Below, piece by piece: positions 17,714-25,358 of a DNA stretch of 64,000 nucleotides. How positions within the stretch are numbered: the first letter of the stretch is position 1; the number at the start of each line of letters is the position of its first letter. Origin of the DNA: Lapidilactobacillus concavus DSM 17758 (GTDB lineage Bacteria > Bacillota > Bacilli > Lactobacillales > Lactobacillaceae); contig NZ_AZFX01000036.1 in NCBI RefSeq assembly GCF_001435835.1, positions 1 to 64,000 on the forward strand, read 5' to 3'. A model generated the notes under the pieces. The model did not search any database, was not told the origin of the DNA, and saw nothing but the letters and a program-made list of their open reading frames with translations. Made by a program: the position numbers and the translations under genes.

Positions 17714-18667
17714 TTATTCGACGACGCTACTGCCGTCTGAGTAATTGATACGATAACCTGATTCGACGTTGAAAATATAGAGATTGAGATGAATTTGGTT
17801 ATCGCCAATTGATTGCGCCCGCATTTGGACACCGCGTGCAACCAGCTCGTTTCCACGATAAATAGGTTTAACTTCATAGCGAACGTAATGTGCAGGACTA
17901 GCCTTGATGTAGGTGGCGATATCCATTTCATGGGAGAGCATCAGTGGATTGTTGAGCGACTGTGTGCCAGTAATCAAATTCTTTGGATTATTATTTTCTC
18001 CAGAGAGTTGAAAACCAATTAGATGACTGCGATTGTAAAGCCAGCCATGTTTGGTTCGTTTATTTTTCCAACCGGTTGGGTCCCAAGTTAGATCGGTTCG
18101 CTTCTGTGTTGGCATCAGCTTTTGACTGAGAAGCGCATTCGCATCAACCGCCCGGTTCAAAGAATCGAGGTTTGCATAAGACTCCCAGGCACCTCTGGCC
18201 GTGGATAATTCTTGAGCAGAAAAATTAGGCTCATTATTATTGACGGGGATTTCTTGAGAATTGGTGTAATTAAGATTAGCGAGGTTTGTTGAAGCAGATT
18301 TTGGTTGAGCAGCTGCTGCCGTCTTTGCGGTTGAAGTTGCGGGTGGCCTTGAAGTAGCGGTGGTTGAAGTTGCAGGGGTGGTTTTATTGAGCTGACTGAT
18401 ATGACTCGTGATTTCGTCAATGTGTGCTTCTGTTGATTCACGATCAGCTTCTAGCTCATCAAGGGCAAGTTCAGTCTGATCATTTTCGTCACGTAAGCGG
18501 CTGACTTGCTTCTTAGTATGCTGATAGCTCTTGGCAATCTTTTGTTGTGCTTCGCTTTTTTCGGCAGTTTTTTCTGCAGCAGCCCCTTGGCCTGAGCAGG
18601 CGCTTAGTAGTAATAATGCCGTTGCAAGATAGATTAAGTGAGCTGCGAATTTAGTTTTTGTCTTCAT
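17714..18667 (-). CDS. Secreted DNA/RNA non-specific endonuclease (lipoprotein)
   Basis: A 317-residue lipoprotein: hydrophobic signal and lipobox SAC with Cys24, a coiled coil (about 30-95), a Thr/Ala/Pro linker (96-125), then an EndA/streptodornase-type beta-beta-alpha-metal nuclease domain (about 130-317). The active-site segment is YNRSHLIGFQLSG (His215), the variant of DRGH common in lactobacilli, followed by NNNPKNLITGTQSLN with the metal-binding Asn. It should degrade extracellular nucleic acid for nutrients or act in DNA uptake. The ATG abuts the stop of the upstream sunset-domain gene with GGAGGG inside that gene, so they form an operon. Confidence 0.9.
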   Translation of the reverse strand: MKTKTKFAAHLIYLATALLLLSACSGQGAAAEKTAEKSEAQQKIAKSYQHTKKQVSRLRDENDQTELALDELEADRESTEAHIDEITSHISQLNKTTPATSTTATSRPPATSTAKTAAAAQPKSASTNLANLNYTNSQEIPVNNNEPNFSAQELSTARGAWESYANLDSLNRAVDANALLSQKLMPTQKRTDLTWDPTGWKNKRTKHGWLYNRSHLIGFQLSGENNNPKNLITGTQSLNNPLMLSHEMDIATYIKASPAHYVRYEVKPIYRGNELVARGVQMRAQSIGDNQIHLNLYIFNVESGYRINYSDGSSVVE

Positions 18668-19429
18668 TTATCTTTTGGCCCTCCGATAACCCGCATTGAT
18701 TGCTTCTTGCTCGGTTTTGAAATAGACTGCATTGGTAGAACTCATGTGATAGCCAGCCTGTCCGGGCACATGATAGATTTTTGAGTTCGCATTACCAATA
18801 ATTGAGCCTCGTCCAGTCACGACATCACCTGCACCCTGACTCGTGACGGGTGGTTTAGCTGCTGCCGTAGTTGTACGGGTTCTCGCAGCGGCTGCAGTGG
18901 CCGTTGATTGGCTCTGTGACGCAGCTAAACTTTGGGCCTTAGCAGTCGATGAGCTAGCTGCTCGACTTGATGCAACGGCAATTGAGCGGCTTTCAGCGGC
19001 CGCACTGGACTCTCTGGCGGCTTTTTCGGAAATACTTTCCGCAGCTGCAGCTTTATCTGACAAACTTTCTTCAACCTTAGCTAATGATTGCGAAGCCGCC
19101 TCAGCAGCCTCATACTTTGTTGCGAGGGACTTTGAACGCTTGAGCTCTACAGACTTCTGACTGGCAACGGAGCGCCGTTGCTTTGCTGTGATGGCAATCA
19201 AGGGCTTCGAGCTGCTTGACTGGTTGGTTGCTGCATCAGTTGATGACGTTGCCCCAACGCCGATGACACTCACAAAGAATGCAACCCCAGCACCAATCAT
19301 TAACGGTTTAAAACCAACTCCTTTGATTTGAGTTGATTTATTTTGATGCCGATTGACAAAATAGCGAATGGTTAATCCAATCGCAAATAATAGTGATGCT
19401 AGTAAAAGCACCGCAAATAAACTTGACAT
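18668..19429 (-). CDS. Membrane-anchored sunset-domain protein
   Basis: 253 residues from ATG 19429 (GGAGG directly upstream; a longer frame exists but has no ribosome site). Two N-terminal hydrophobic segments (about 2-22 and 42-62), a long Ala/Ser-rich, Glu/Lys-dotted region (70-195) that reads like a rod or wall-spanning linker, and a C-terminal IYHVPGQAGYHMSSTNAVYFKTEQEAINAGYRRAKR-like module (about 215-253). That last module is the small sunset domain often attached to extracellular nucleases. Being translationally linked to the nuclease gene, it may tether or assist the nuclease at the surface; this is inference. Confidence 0.82.
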   Translation of the reverse strand: MSSLFAVLLLASLLFAIGLTIRYFVNRHQNKSTQIKGVGFKPLMIGAGVAFFVSVIGVGATSSTDAATNQSSSSKPLIAITAKQRRSVASQKSVELKRSKSLATKYEAAEAASQSLAKVEESLSDKAAAAESISEKAARESSAAAESRSIAVASSRAASSSTAKAQSLAASQSQSTATAAAARTRTTTAAAKPPVTSQGAGDVVTGRGSIIGNANSKIYHVPGQAGYHMSSTNAVYFKTEQEAINAGYRRAKR

Positions 19430-19640
19430 TTTGCTCCTCCATTTATCTTTTATGCCCAATGGACGCGATTTGAGAGCGATGAATAACAAACGTTCTCTAA
19501 AGTTAATTTTAGCCTAAAATGTGAATTGTTCATATCTTTTTTTTAACAAAGAAGTGCTTGGTTTTGATAAGCAGAAATATTGCACACGTTTTCATCAGGA
19601 TAGTAGGCTAGAGGTAGAGATGACAAAGGAGGAATTAGAA

Positions 19641-20270
19641 ATGGTCTACGAATTACCCGCATTAAATTATGGTTACGGCGATTTGGATCCCTTGATTGAT
19701 GAACAAACGATGCATCTTCATCATGAGAAGCACCACGCAACTTATGTTAAAAAATTGAACGCTGCTCTGAGTAAGAGTGAAACCTGGCAGGAGAAGCCAC
19801 TCGTCGAGATTTTGCAGCACCTAGATGAGCTCCCTGATGAAATCCGGATGGCTGTTCGTAATAACGGTGGGGGACATTTGAATCACACCCTTTATTGGCA
19901 GTGGATGACGCCCGAAAAACAAACCAGTTTGCCAGAAAAGCTAGCTGCTGCAATTAATGAAGCATTTGGTAGTCTTGAAGATTTCCAAGATCAATTTACT
20001 GAGGCGGGAGTCAATCAATTTGGCTCTGGCTGGGCATGGTTGGTCGTTGATGATCACAATCAGTTAAAAATCACCTCGACGCCAAACCAAGATAATCCAA
20101 TCAGCCAACATCTTCGTCCGATTCTTGGCGTGGATGTTTGGGAGCACGCTTATTATCTCAATTATCAGAATCGTCGACCAGATTATTTAGCCGCATTCTG
20201 GCAGTTAATTAATTGGACGTTTGTCGAGGAGTGTTACTTGGATACTGAAGGTAATTATTTGAAGCTCTAA
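19641..20270 (+). CDS. sodA: Superoxide dismutase, Mn/Fe type
   Basis: Converts superoxide to oxygen and hydrogen peroxide. 209 residues from ATG 19641, which has AAGGAGG 8 bases upstream. All metal ligands are in place: His27 (HLHHEKHH), His82 (GGHLNH), Asp165 and His169 (DVWEHAYY). The GGGHLNH and FGSGWAWLV motifs are typical; a Gln/Gly pattern that separates Mn from Fe use cannot be settled by eye, but lactobacillar enzymes are usually Mn-dependent. Many lactobacilli lack SOD, so the gene is a useful marker. It fits with pyruvate oxidase in the same window. Confidence 0.95.
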   Translation: MVYELPALNYGYGDLDPLIDEQTMHLHHEKHHATYVKKLNAALSKSETWQEKPLVEILQHLDELPDEIRMAVRNNGGGHLNHTLYWQWMTPEKQTSLPEKLAAAINEAFGSLEDFQDQFTEAGVNQFGSGWAWLVVDDHNQLKITSTPNQDNPISQHLRPILGVDVWEHAYYLNYQNRRPDYLAAFWQLINWTFVEECYLDTEGNYLKL

Positions 20271-20306
20271 GCTATAGCAGGGGCAGATTGTTTACGATCA
20301 AGGTAT

Positions 20307-20338
20307 AAGCGGATCTGAATTTGTAGACCCGCTTTTTT
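20307..20338 (+). terminator. Terminator of sodA
   Basis: AAGCGGATCT with AGACCCGCTT (one mismatch), then TTTTTT. Confidence 0.8.
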
Positions 20339-20447
20339 CGTATTCGAATGGCATTGTTGATGCCTCCCGAAAAGTATGGATACTTTCATTCATTGACTTC
20401 ATGATCAAAAGTTGTGCAGCACTGGTTTAGGCTAAATGTGGACACAC

Positions 20448-20474
20448 AAAAAAAGACATCTCATGAGATGTCTT
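20448..20474 (-). terminator. Terminator of the tRNA pair
   Basis: 20453-20474 is a perfect 22-bp palindrome centred on CATG; the A run at 20448-20454 gives a U run on the minus strand after the tRNA genes. Confidence 0.8.
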
Positions 20475-20522
20475 GAATGTTGCTAAGATGTCGTCATCGA
20501 CAAACCTTGATCAACCAATAAA

Positions 20523-20595
20523 TTGGGATACTAGGGTTCGAACCTAGAAATTATGGATTCAGAGTCCACCGCCTTACCAATTTGGCTATATCCCA
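20523..20595 (-). tRNA. tRNA-Gln (anticodon CTG)
   Basis: Reading the minus strand: acceptor TGGGATA with TATCCCA (perfect), D-arm GCC/GGC, anticodon stem GTGGA/TCCAT with loop CTCTGAA (anticodon CTG, decodes CAG), T-arm CTAGG/CCTAG with loop TTCGAAC. Discriminator is A; CCA is not encoded. The U1-A72 pair is typical of tRNA-Gln. It lies 5 bases 3' of the tRNA-Glu. Confidence 0.93.
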
Positions 20596-20600
20596 GTAAA

Positions 20601-20672
20601 TCACCCGTACGAGAATCGAACTCGTAACTCCACCTTGAGAGGGTGGCGTCTTAACCATTTGACCAACGGGCA
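20601..20672 (-). tRNA. tRNA-Glu (anticodon CTC), weak acceptor stem
   Basis: Minus strand: anticodon stem CCACC/GGTGG with loop CTCTCAA (anticodon CTC, decodes GAG), D-arm GTC/GAC, T-arm ACGAG/CTCGT. The acceptor is TGCCCGT with ACGGGTG, giving T-G at 1:72 and G-T at 2:71, where standard tRNA-Glu has G-C at 1:72 (GGCCCGT/ACGGGTC). Discriminator A; no encoded CCA. The body is otherwise sound. Confidence 0.85.
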
Positions 20673-20771
20673 ATTTAAATCATAAGCACAAGAAATAGTT
20701 TAACGTATCTGAAAATAATCGTCAAGTCCTTTTTTGAAAAAAACGTGAATCCAATCGATCTTGAGGAGTCA

Positions 20772-20960
20772 TTAATGCTTATGGATGAGTAACTCGTAGA
20801 TTAATGTGGCGATCAATGTGATCATGGTTGCCAAGCCGCTCGCCAACACCAAATAAATCAACCAGGGCCAATCGACAAGCTGATTCATGATCCAAAGGGA
20901 GAGTGTAAGTACAATCAGTGAGATCACTCGTTGTGTGGCATCAAATTTGAATTTACTCAA
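20772..20960 (-). CDS. Small membrane protein, unknown
   Basis: 62 residues with two hydrophobic helices (about 12-27 and 33-56). No recognisable family. Its start overlaps the stop of the upstream gene by 8 bases in the same direction, which supports co-translation and reality despite the small size. Confidence 0.6.
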   Translation of the reverse strand: MSKFKFDATQRVISLIVLTLSLWIMNQLVDWPWLIYLVLASGLATMITLIATLIYELLIHKH

Positions 20961-21282
20961 ACGAAAACTCTACCAAAAATAGGCCACGATCCGTTAAATG
21001 AGATACAGTCAACCAAACGTCGTTGAAACTTTGATTGTCACTGGTATCGCGCGTTTGCTTAAATAACTGATCAATGACAACGCGATGGTCATCTACAAAT
21101 TCGGGTGTTAAGCGTTCGACATGTAATCGCATCTCCGGAAAAATTTGATGCTCACCAGGTACTGGTAATTTGTCAGAAAATGCATAGGTGACCTGATTGG
21201 AATAAACTCTGGGTTCACGTACAATTTCGGGTGCGTTTAAAATAAATTGAATCAGTTTTTCAATTGTGTCTGAATGTGCCAT
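20953..21282 (-). CDS. Conserved-looking soluble protein, unknown
   Basis: 109 residues, acidic, no signal or membrane segment; no family recognised. GAGGGG precedes the ATG. It overlaps the small membrane protein gene downstream, suggesting a two-gene operon. The composition (mixed alpha and beta, HVERLTPEFVDDHRVVIDQLF) gives no clue to function. Confidence 0.65.
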   Translation of the reverse strand: MAHSDTIEKLIQFILNAPEIVREPRVYSNQVTYAFSDKLPVPGEHQIFPEMRLHVERLTPEFVDDHRVVIDQLFKQTRDTSDNQSFNDVWLTVSHLTDRGLFLVEFSFE

Positions 21283-21460
21283 ATTAATCCCCTCACTTAC
21301 TCAAATTGTATCACTTTTTCAACGAAAGACGTACCTATTTGACTAGATATTCAGAATATTATCCATAATTTTCTGAAAATTTTCTCAAGCTAATCTGTTA
21401 CCCGTGTTTTTTTCTGACTGGGGCGGTATGATATCATTATAGATAACTAGGGAGGGCATT

Positions 21461-23212
21461 ATGTGGGAGTTACGGCGGTTCTTAGTACCTTATCGGCGTC
21501 AAGCAATTCTTGGCGCGAGTTTTAAATTTGTTGAAGTGATCTGCGAATTATTATTACCTAGCTTAATGGCAGTGATCGTTGATTCAGGCGTTAGAAATCG
21601 GGACGCGCGTTTCGTGACGATTCACGGTATTATCATGATCGGCATTGCGACGTTGGGATTCAGCTCAGCATTAGTTTGTCAGTATTTTGCGGCACGGGCG
21701 GCTCAAGGGTATGGAACGGATTTGCGCACGGGTTTATTTGAACGAATCACCCAGCTTTCATACCATCAGCAAGATGAGATTGGCGCGGCGACGCTGACGA
21801 CACGATTAACGAATGACGTCAATCAAATGCAGACTTGGATTGCGATGCTGATCCGTCAAGTTTCTCGAGCACCTTTCATGATTATCGGGTCATTGCTGAT
21901 GGCGTTTATTTTGGATTGGCATTTAGCTTTGATTCTCCTGATTGCGACGCCAATTCTGGGAGTGGTCGTTTATCTGTTGACCACACGTATGTCGCCACTT
22001 TATCGTCGTTATCAAGCGCAGCTAGATCATTTGTCGACAGTAGTTTCGGAGAATTTATCTGGCGTTCGAGTGATCCGCGCCTTTGCGAAAACTGATGTTG
22101 AAACGACTAAGTTTAATCAGGCGAACGATCAACAAACATCAACTGGTTTGAAGATTGGTGCGCTTTCTGCGTTATACAATCCATTGACGGCGACGGTCGT
22201 TAATCTGATGGTCATTTTCATTCTTTGGTTGAGTGGTGGGCGCGTGAATACCGGCACATTAGATCAGGGGACCGTTTTGGCCTTCATCAACTATGTCAAC
22301 ATGATTCTGGCAGCCGTCTTGATGTTGTCTAACCTCGTCATTCTGTTGACAAAAGCAATGGCTTCGGCTTCACGAGTACGAGATGTTTTGGCGACGATAC
22401 CCGAAATCACGGAGACAACGACCGAACAAGTTAACTTAAACTTAGATCGGCCTGAAACATTGGTATTCAAGCATGTGAATTTCTACGCGGCAGAAAGTGA
22501 GGGACAACGCGGTCAAGCAATTCTTAAAGAGCTGAACTTGACGATTCACGCCGGTGAGACAATTGGGATAATTGGTGGGACTGGATCAGGTAAAACGACA
22601 TTGCTCAACTTAATTCCTCGATTTATCGAGCCTTCCTCTGGCACGATCAAATTATTTGGGCAAGATATTGCACAGTTGCCGCTTGCACAATTGCGAGCCA
22701 TGATTAGTATCGTGCCACAACAAACAGAGCTTTTCTCTGGCACTATCGCTAGCAATTTGCGTTTCGGACGTCAAGATGCCACCGAATCGTCGCTATGGGA
22801 GGCTTTAGCGACTGCACAGGCGACAGAGTTCGTGCAACAAACAGATGGCCAATTAGCGGCCCGAGTCGAGCGTGGTGGGCGTAACTATTCAGGTGGTCAG
22901 CGTCAGCGACTGGCAATTGCGCGGGCACTGGTCAAGCAAGCACCCATACTCTTGCTGGATGATGCCACAAGTGCGCTTGATTATTTAACCGAAGCCCACT
23001 TCCGACAAGCATTGCGTCAGCAGACTTGGCTGAAGAATACACTGATTATTTCGCAACGGATCGGAACTGTGATGCATGCTGATCGCGTCCTGGTATTGCG
23101 AAATGGTCAGATTGCAGGTTTCGATACACACGAAGCATTACTGCGTGATAATCCATTCTATCAACAACTGGTTGCCAGCCAGTTAGATCAAGATCAGGCA
23201 GGTGATCATTAA
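21461..23212 (+). CDS. Heterodimeric ABC exporter, subunit with degenerate ATP site
   Basis: 583-residue half-transporter: a six-helix membrane domain (1-310) fused to an ATPase domain. Walker A GGTGSGKT is at 372-379, signature YSGGQ at 476-480, Walker B ILLLDD. The catalytic carboxylate after Walker B is Asp501 instead of Glu, and the H-loop residue is Gln532 (SQR) instead of His. These changes mark the non-hydrolysing site of heterodimeric exporters such as LmrCD, BmrCD or TM287/288. It pairs with the next gene, whose start codon overlaps its stop by one base. Probable role is multidrug or lipid export; the substrate is not visible. Confidence 0.93.
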   Translation: MWELRRFLVPYRRQAILGASFKFVEVICELLLPSLMAVIVDSGVRNRDARFVTIHGIIMIGIATLGFSSALVCQYFAARAAQGYGTDLRTGLFERITQLSYHQQDEIGAATLTTRLTNDVNQMQTWIAMLIRQVSRAPFMIIGSLLMAFILDWHLALILLIATPILGVVVYLLTTRMSPLYRRYQAQLDHLSTVVSENLSGVRVIRAFAKTDVETTKFNQANDQQTSTGLKIGALSALYNPLTATVVNLMVIFILWLSGGRVNTGTLDQGTVLAFINYVNMILAAVLMLSNLVILLTKAMASASRVRDVLATIPEITETTTEQVNLNLDRPETLVFKHVNFYAAESEGQRGQAILKELNLTIHAGETIGIIGGTGSGKTTLLNLIPRFIEPSSGTIKLFGQDIAQLPLAQLRAMISIVPQQTELFSGTIASNLRFGRQDATESSLWEALATAQATEFVQQTDGQLAARVERGGRNYSGGQRQRLAIARALVKQAPILLLDDATSALDYLTEAHFRQALRQQTWLKNTLIISQRIGTVMHADRVLVLRNGQIAGFDTHEALLRDNPFYQQLVASQLDQDQAGDH

Positions 23213-24936
23213 TGAAAACATTCCGGCGTTTAATGTCCTATTTTCAACGTCAATGGCAATTCATACTTTCGACAATTCTAATCATTGGGTCAGTATTAGG
23301 TACTTTGTTTGCACCAGTTTTGATTGGACAGACCATTGATCAATTGTTAGGCCGAGGAAAAGTAAACTTCTCTGAACTTAACCGTGATATTGCCAGTTTA
23401 TTAGTGCTTTACTTTGTCAGCAATATTTGTTTGTGGCTGGCGACCTGGTTGACGAATCGGATTGCCTATCAAGGTGTCAATCAATTGCGACGCGCACTTT
23501 TTGGTAAGTTGAATTATTTGTCCTTACGTTTCTTTGATACGCAACAACATGGTGATATTACGAGTCGATTCGTGAATGATGTTGAAACAATCTCTGATGG
23601 GGTCTTGCAAGGATTATTGACTTCGGTTCAGGCAATTATCACGATTATTGGCGCGATTGTTCTGATGCTACACCTGGACTGGGTCATGGCATTGATGGTG
23701 CTGGTGACTGCGCCGATGTCATACTTGAGTGCTAACATGATTACGAGCAAATCACAACAATACTTCCGATTACAGGCCGATGATTTGGGCAGTTTGAACG
23801 GTTACGCTGAAGAAACTATCGCGGGATTACAGACGATTCAAGCATTTTCACATGAGTCTCAGGTGCGTGAAGATTTTCAAAAGCGTAATCAACAACTTTA
23901 CCAAACTGGCTTTATTTCTCAATTTATCGCTTCTTTTGCGAATCCCAGTGCACGGGCGATCAACAATATCATGTATGCTTTCATTGGCTTAACGGGTGGC
24001 TTGAGGGCCATTTCGGGACAAATCAGTGTGGGGGAGATTTCTAGTTTTCTGATCTTTGCCACGATTTTTGGTAAGCCGTTCAGTGATCTGACAAGCCTGA
24101 GTAGTCAATTCCAATCTGCTTATGCTTCTGCCAAGCGAATTTTTCATATTTTGGATCGTCCGGAAGAGGTTGCTGATCCCGAACAGCCAGAAGTGATTGA
24201 TCAAGTGGTTGGTAAACTTGAATTTGAGGACGTGTCATTCAGTTACGAGCCTGATCAACATCTGATTGAAGACTTGAATTTAACGATTCAACCGGGACAA
24301 CAGATTGCCATTGTGGGCGAGACGGGTGCTGGCAAAACGACACTAATTAATTTGTTGATGCGTTTTTATGACGTGACAGCAGGTTGCATCAAGCTCGATG
24401 GTGTAGATATTCGTCAGTTGACTCGTGAAAATTTGCGCCGGCAATATGGATTGGTGCTGCAAGAGACCTGGCTTTTTTCTGGCCGCATTCGTGATAATAT
24501 TGCCTTTGGTCGACCAGAAGCGAGCTTAGATGAGATCAAGCAAGCAGCAGTTGAGAGTGGTGCCGCAGAATTCATCGAAAAGTTACCACAGGGCTATGAT
24601 ACGTTACTCCAGGCAGATCATAATAGCCTCTCAACTGGCCAGCAACAATTATTGACGATTGCACGCGTCATGCTGGCAAACCCGCCGATGTTGATTCTCG
24701 ACGAAGCGACGAGCAATATCGACACCTATACTGAGGTGAAGATCCAGCAAGCTTTCAACACATTGACAAAAGGGCGCACCAGTTTTGTGATTGCCCATCG
24801 TTTATCGACGATTCGACAAGCCGATCTGATTCTTGTGATGGCTCATGGTTCGGTGATCGAGCAGGGGAATCATCAGGCCTTACTTGCTAAAAATGGCACC
24901 TATGCGCGACTTTATCATAGTCAATTCGAGAATTAA
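23212..24936 (+). CDS. Heterodimeric ABC exporter, catalytically competent subunit
   Basis: 574 residues with the same fold as its partner. Walker A GETGAGKT at 369-376, Walker B ILDE with catalytic Glu498, and H-loop His529 (AHR) are canonical. Its signature is LSTGQ (473-477), a departure from LSGGQ. Since the signature of this subunit faces the Walker motifs of the first subunit, both deviations fall in the same composite site, as expected for one degenerate and one active site. Overlap TAATG with the upstream gene. Confidence 0.93.
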   Translation: MKTFRRLMSYFQRQWQFILSTILIIGSVLGTLFAPVLIGQTIDQLLGRGKVNFSELNRDIASLLVLYFVSNICLWLATWLTNRIAYQGVNQLRRALFGKLNYLSLRFFDTQQHGDITSRFVNDVETISDGVLQGLLTSVQAIITIIGAIVLMLHLDWVMALMVLVTAPMSYLSANMITSKSQQYFRLQADDLGSLNGYAEETIAGLQTIQAFSHESQVREDFQKRNQQLYQTGFISQFIASFANPSARAINNIMYAFIGLTGGLRAISGQISVGEISSFLIFATIFGKPFSDLTSLSSQFQSAYASAKRIFHILDRPEEVADPEQPEVIDQVVGKLEFEDVSFSYEPDQHLIEDLNLTIQPGQQIAIVGETGAGKTTLINLLMRFYDVTAGCIKLDGVDIRQLTRENLRRQYGLVLQETWLFSGRIRDNIAFGRPEASLDEIKQAAVESGAAEFIEKLPQGYDTLLQADHNSLSTGQQQLLTIARVMLANPPMLILDEATSNIDTYTEVKIQQAFNTLTKGRTSFVIAHRLSTIRQADLILVMAHGSVIEQGNHQALLAKNGTYARLYHSQFEN

Positions 24937-25052
24937 ACCGACGAGTTTGCGAGTTGTCAGCTAAGATTTCGAAGAGATTATCATTGAGTTTCCCTAGAAA
25001 ACATGGTATAACTTTATAAGTTAAATTTAGTTAATGGGGGAATTATTCGACC

Positions 25053-25289
25053 ATGGCAGAGGAAGTTGAAACACCACAAAACTCTGAATTCAGCGTTGGT
25101 GAGAAGATCAGTGTTCGTAAAAGCCAAGAGGTGCCTTTGAGCTTCAAAGGAACGATCACGAAGCTGTATGAAAACTCAGCTCTTGTCTCGATCGATACCT
25201 TCGAAGATAAGTACGATGAAGTTGCAGCAGATCTACAAAACAAGACGGTTGTCGGATTCAAACATATACGACCAGTCAAGAAAGACTAG
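25053..25289 (+). CDS. DUF2187-family small protein
   Basis: 78 residues, very acidic at the N-terminus. The core FSVGEKISVRK....FKGTITKLYENSALVSID looks like a small KOW/SH3-like beta barrel, as in the YkvS/DUF2187 family of firmicutes. Function unknown. GGGGG and an ATG 25053 start; single gene followed by a strong hairpin shared with pyruvate oxidase. Confidence 0.8.
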   Translation: MAEEVETPQNSEFSVGEKISVRKSQEVPLSFKGTITKLYENSALVSIDTFEDKYDEVAADLQNKTVVGFKHIRPVKKD

Positions 25290-25307
25290 CTCTTTCTACT
25301 GGACATT

Positions 25308-25341
25308 AAAAAAGTTGACGTCGAATGACGTCAACTTTTTT
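25308..25341. terminator. Bidirectional terminator between the DUF2187 gene and pox
   Basis: A perfect 15-bp stem (25308-25322 AAAAAAGTTGACGTC with 25327-25341) and GAAT loop, with T runs in both directions; it lies between convergent genes. Confidence 0.95.
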
Positions 25342-25358
25342 ATTTATTTAAGCAGAGG

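Noticed and set aside
18843..19160. Plus-strand 105-codon open frame inside the sunset-domain gene
   Set aside because: A shadow of Ala/Ser codon repeats on the opposite strand; no ribosome site.
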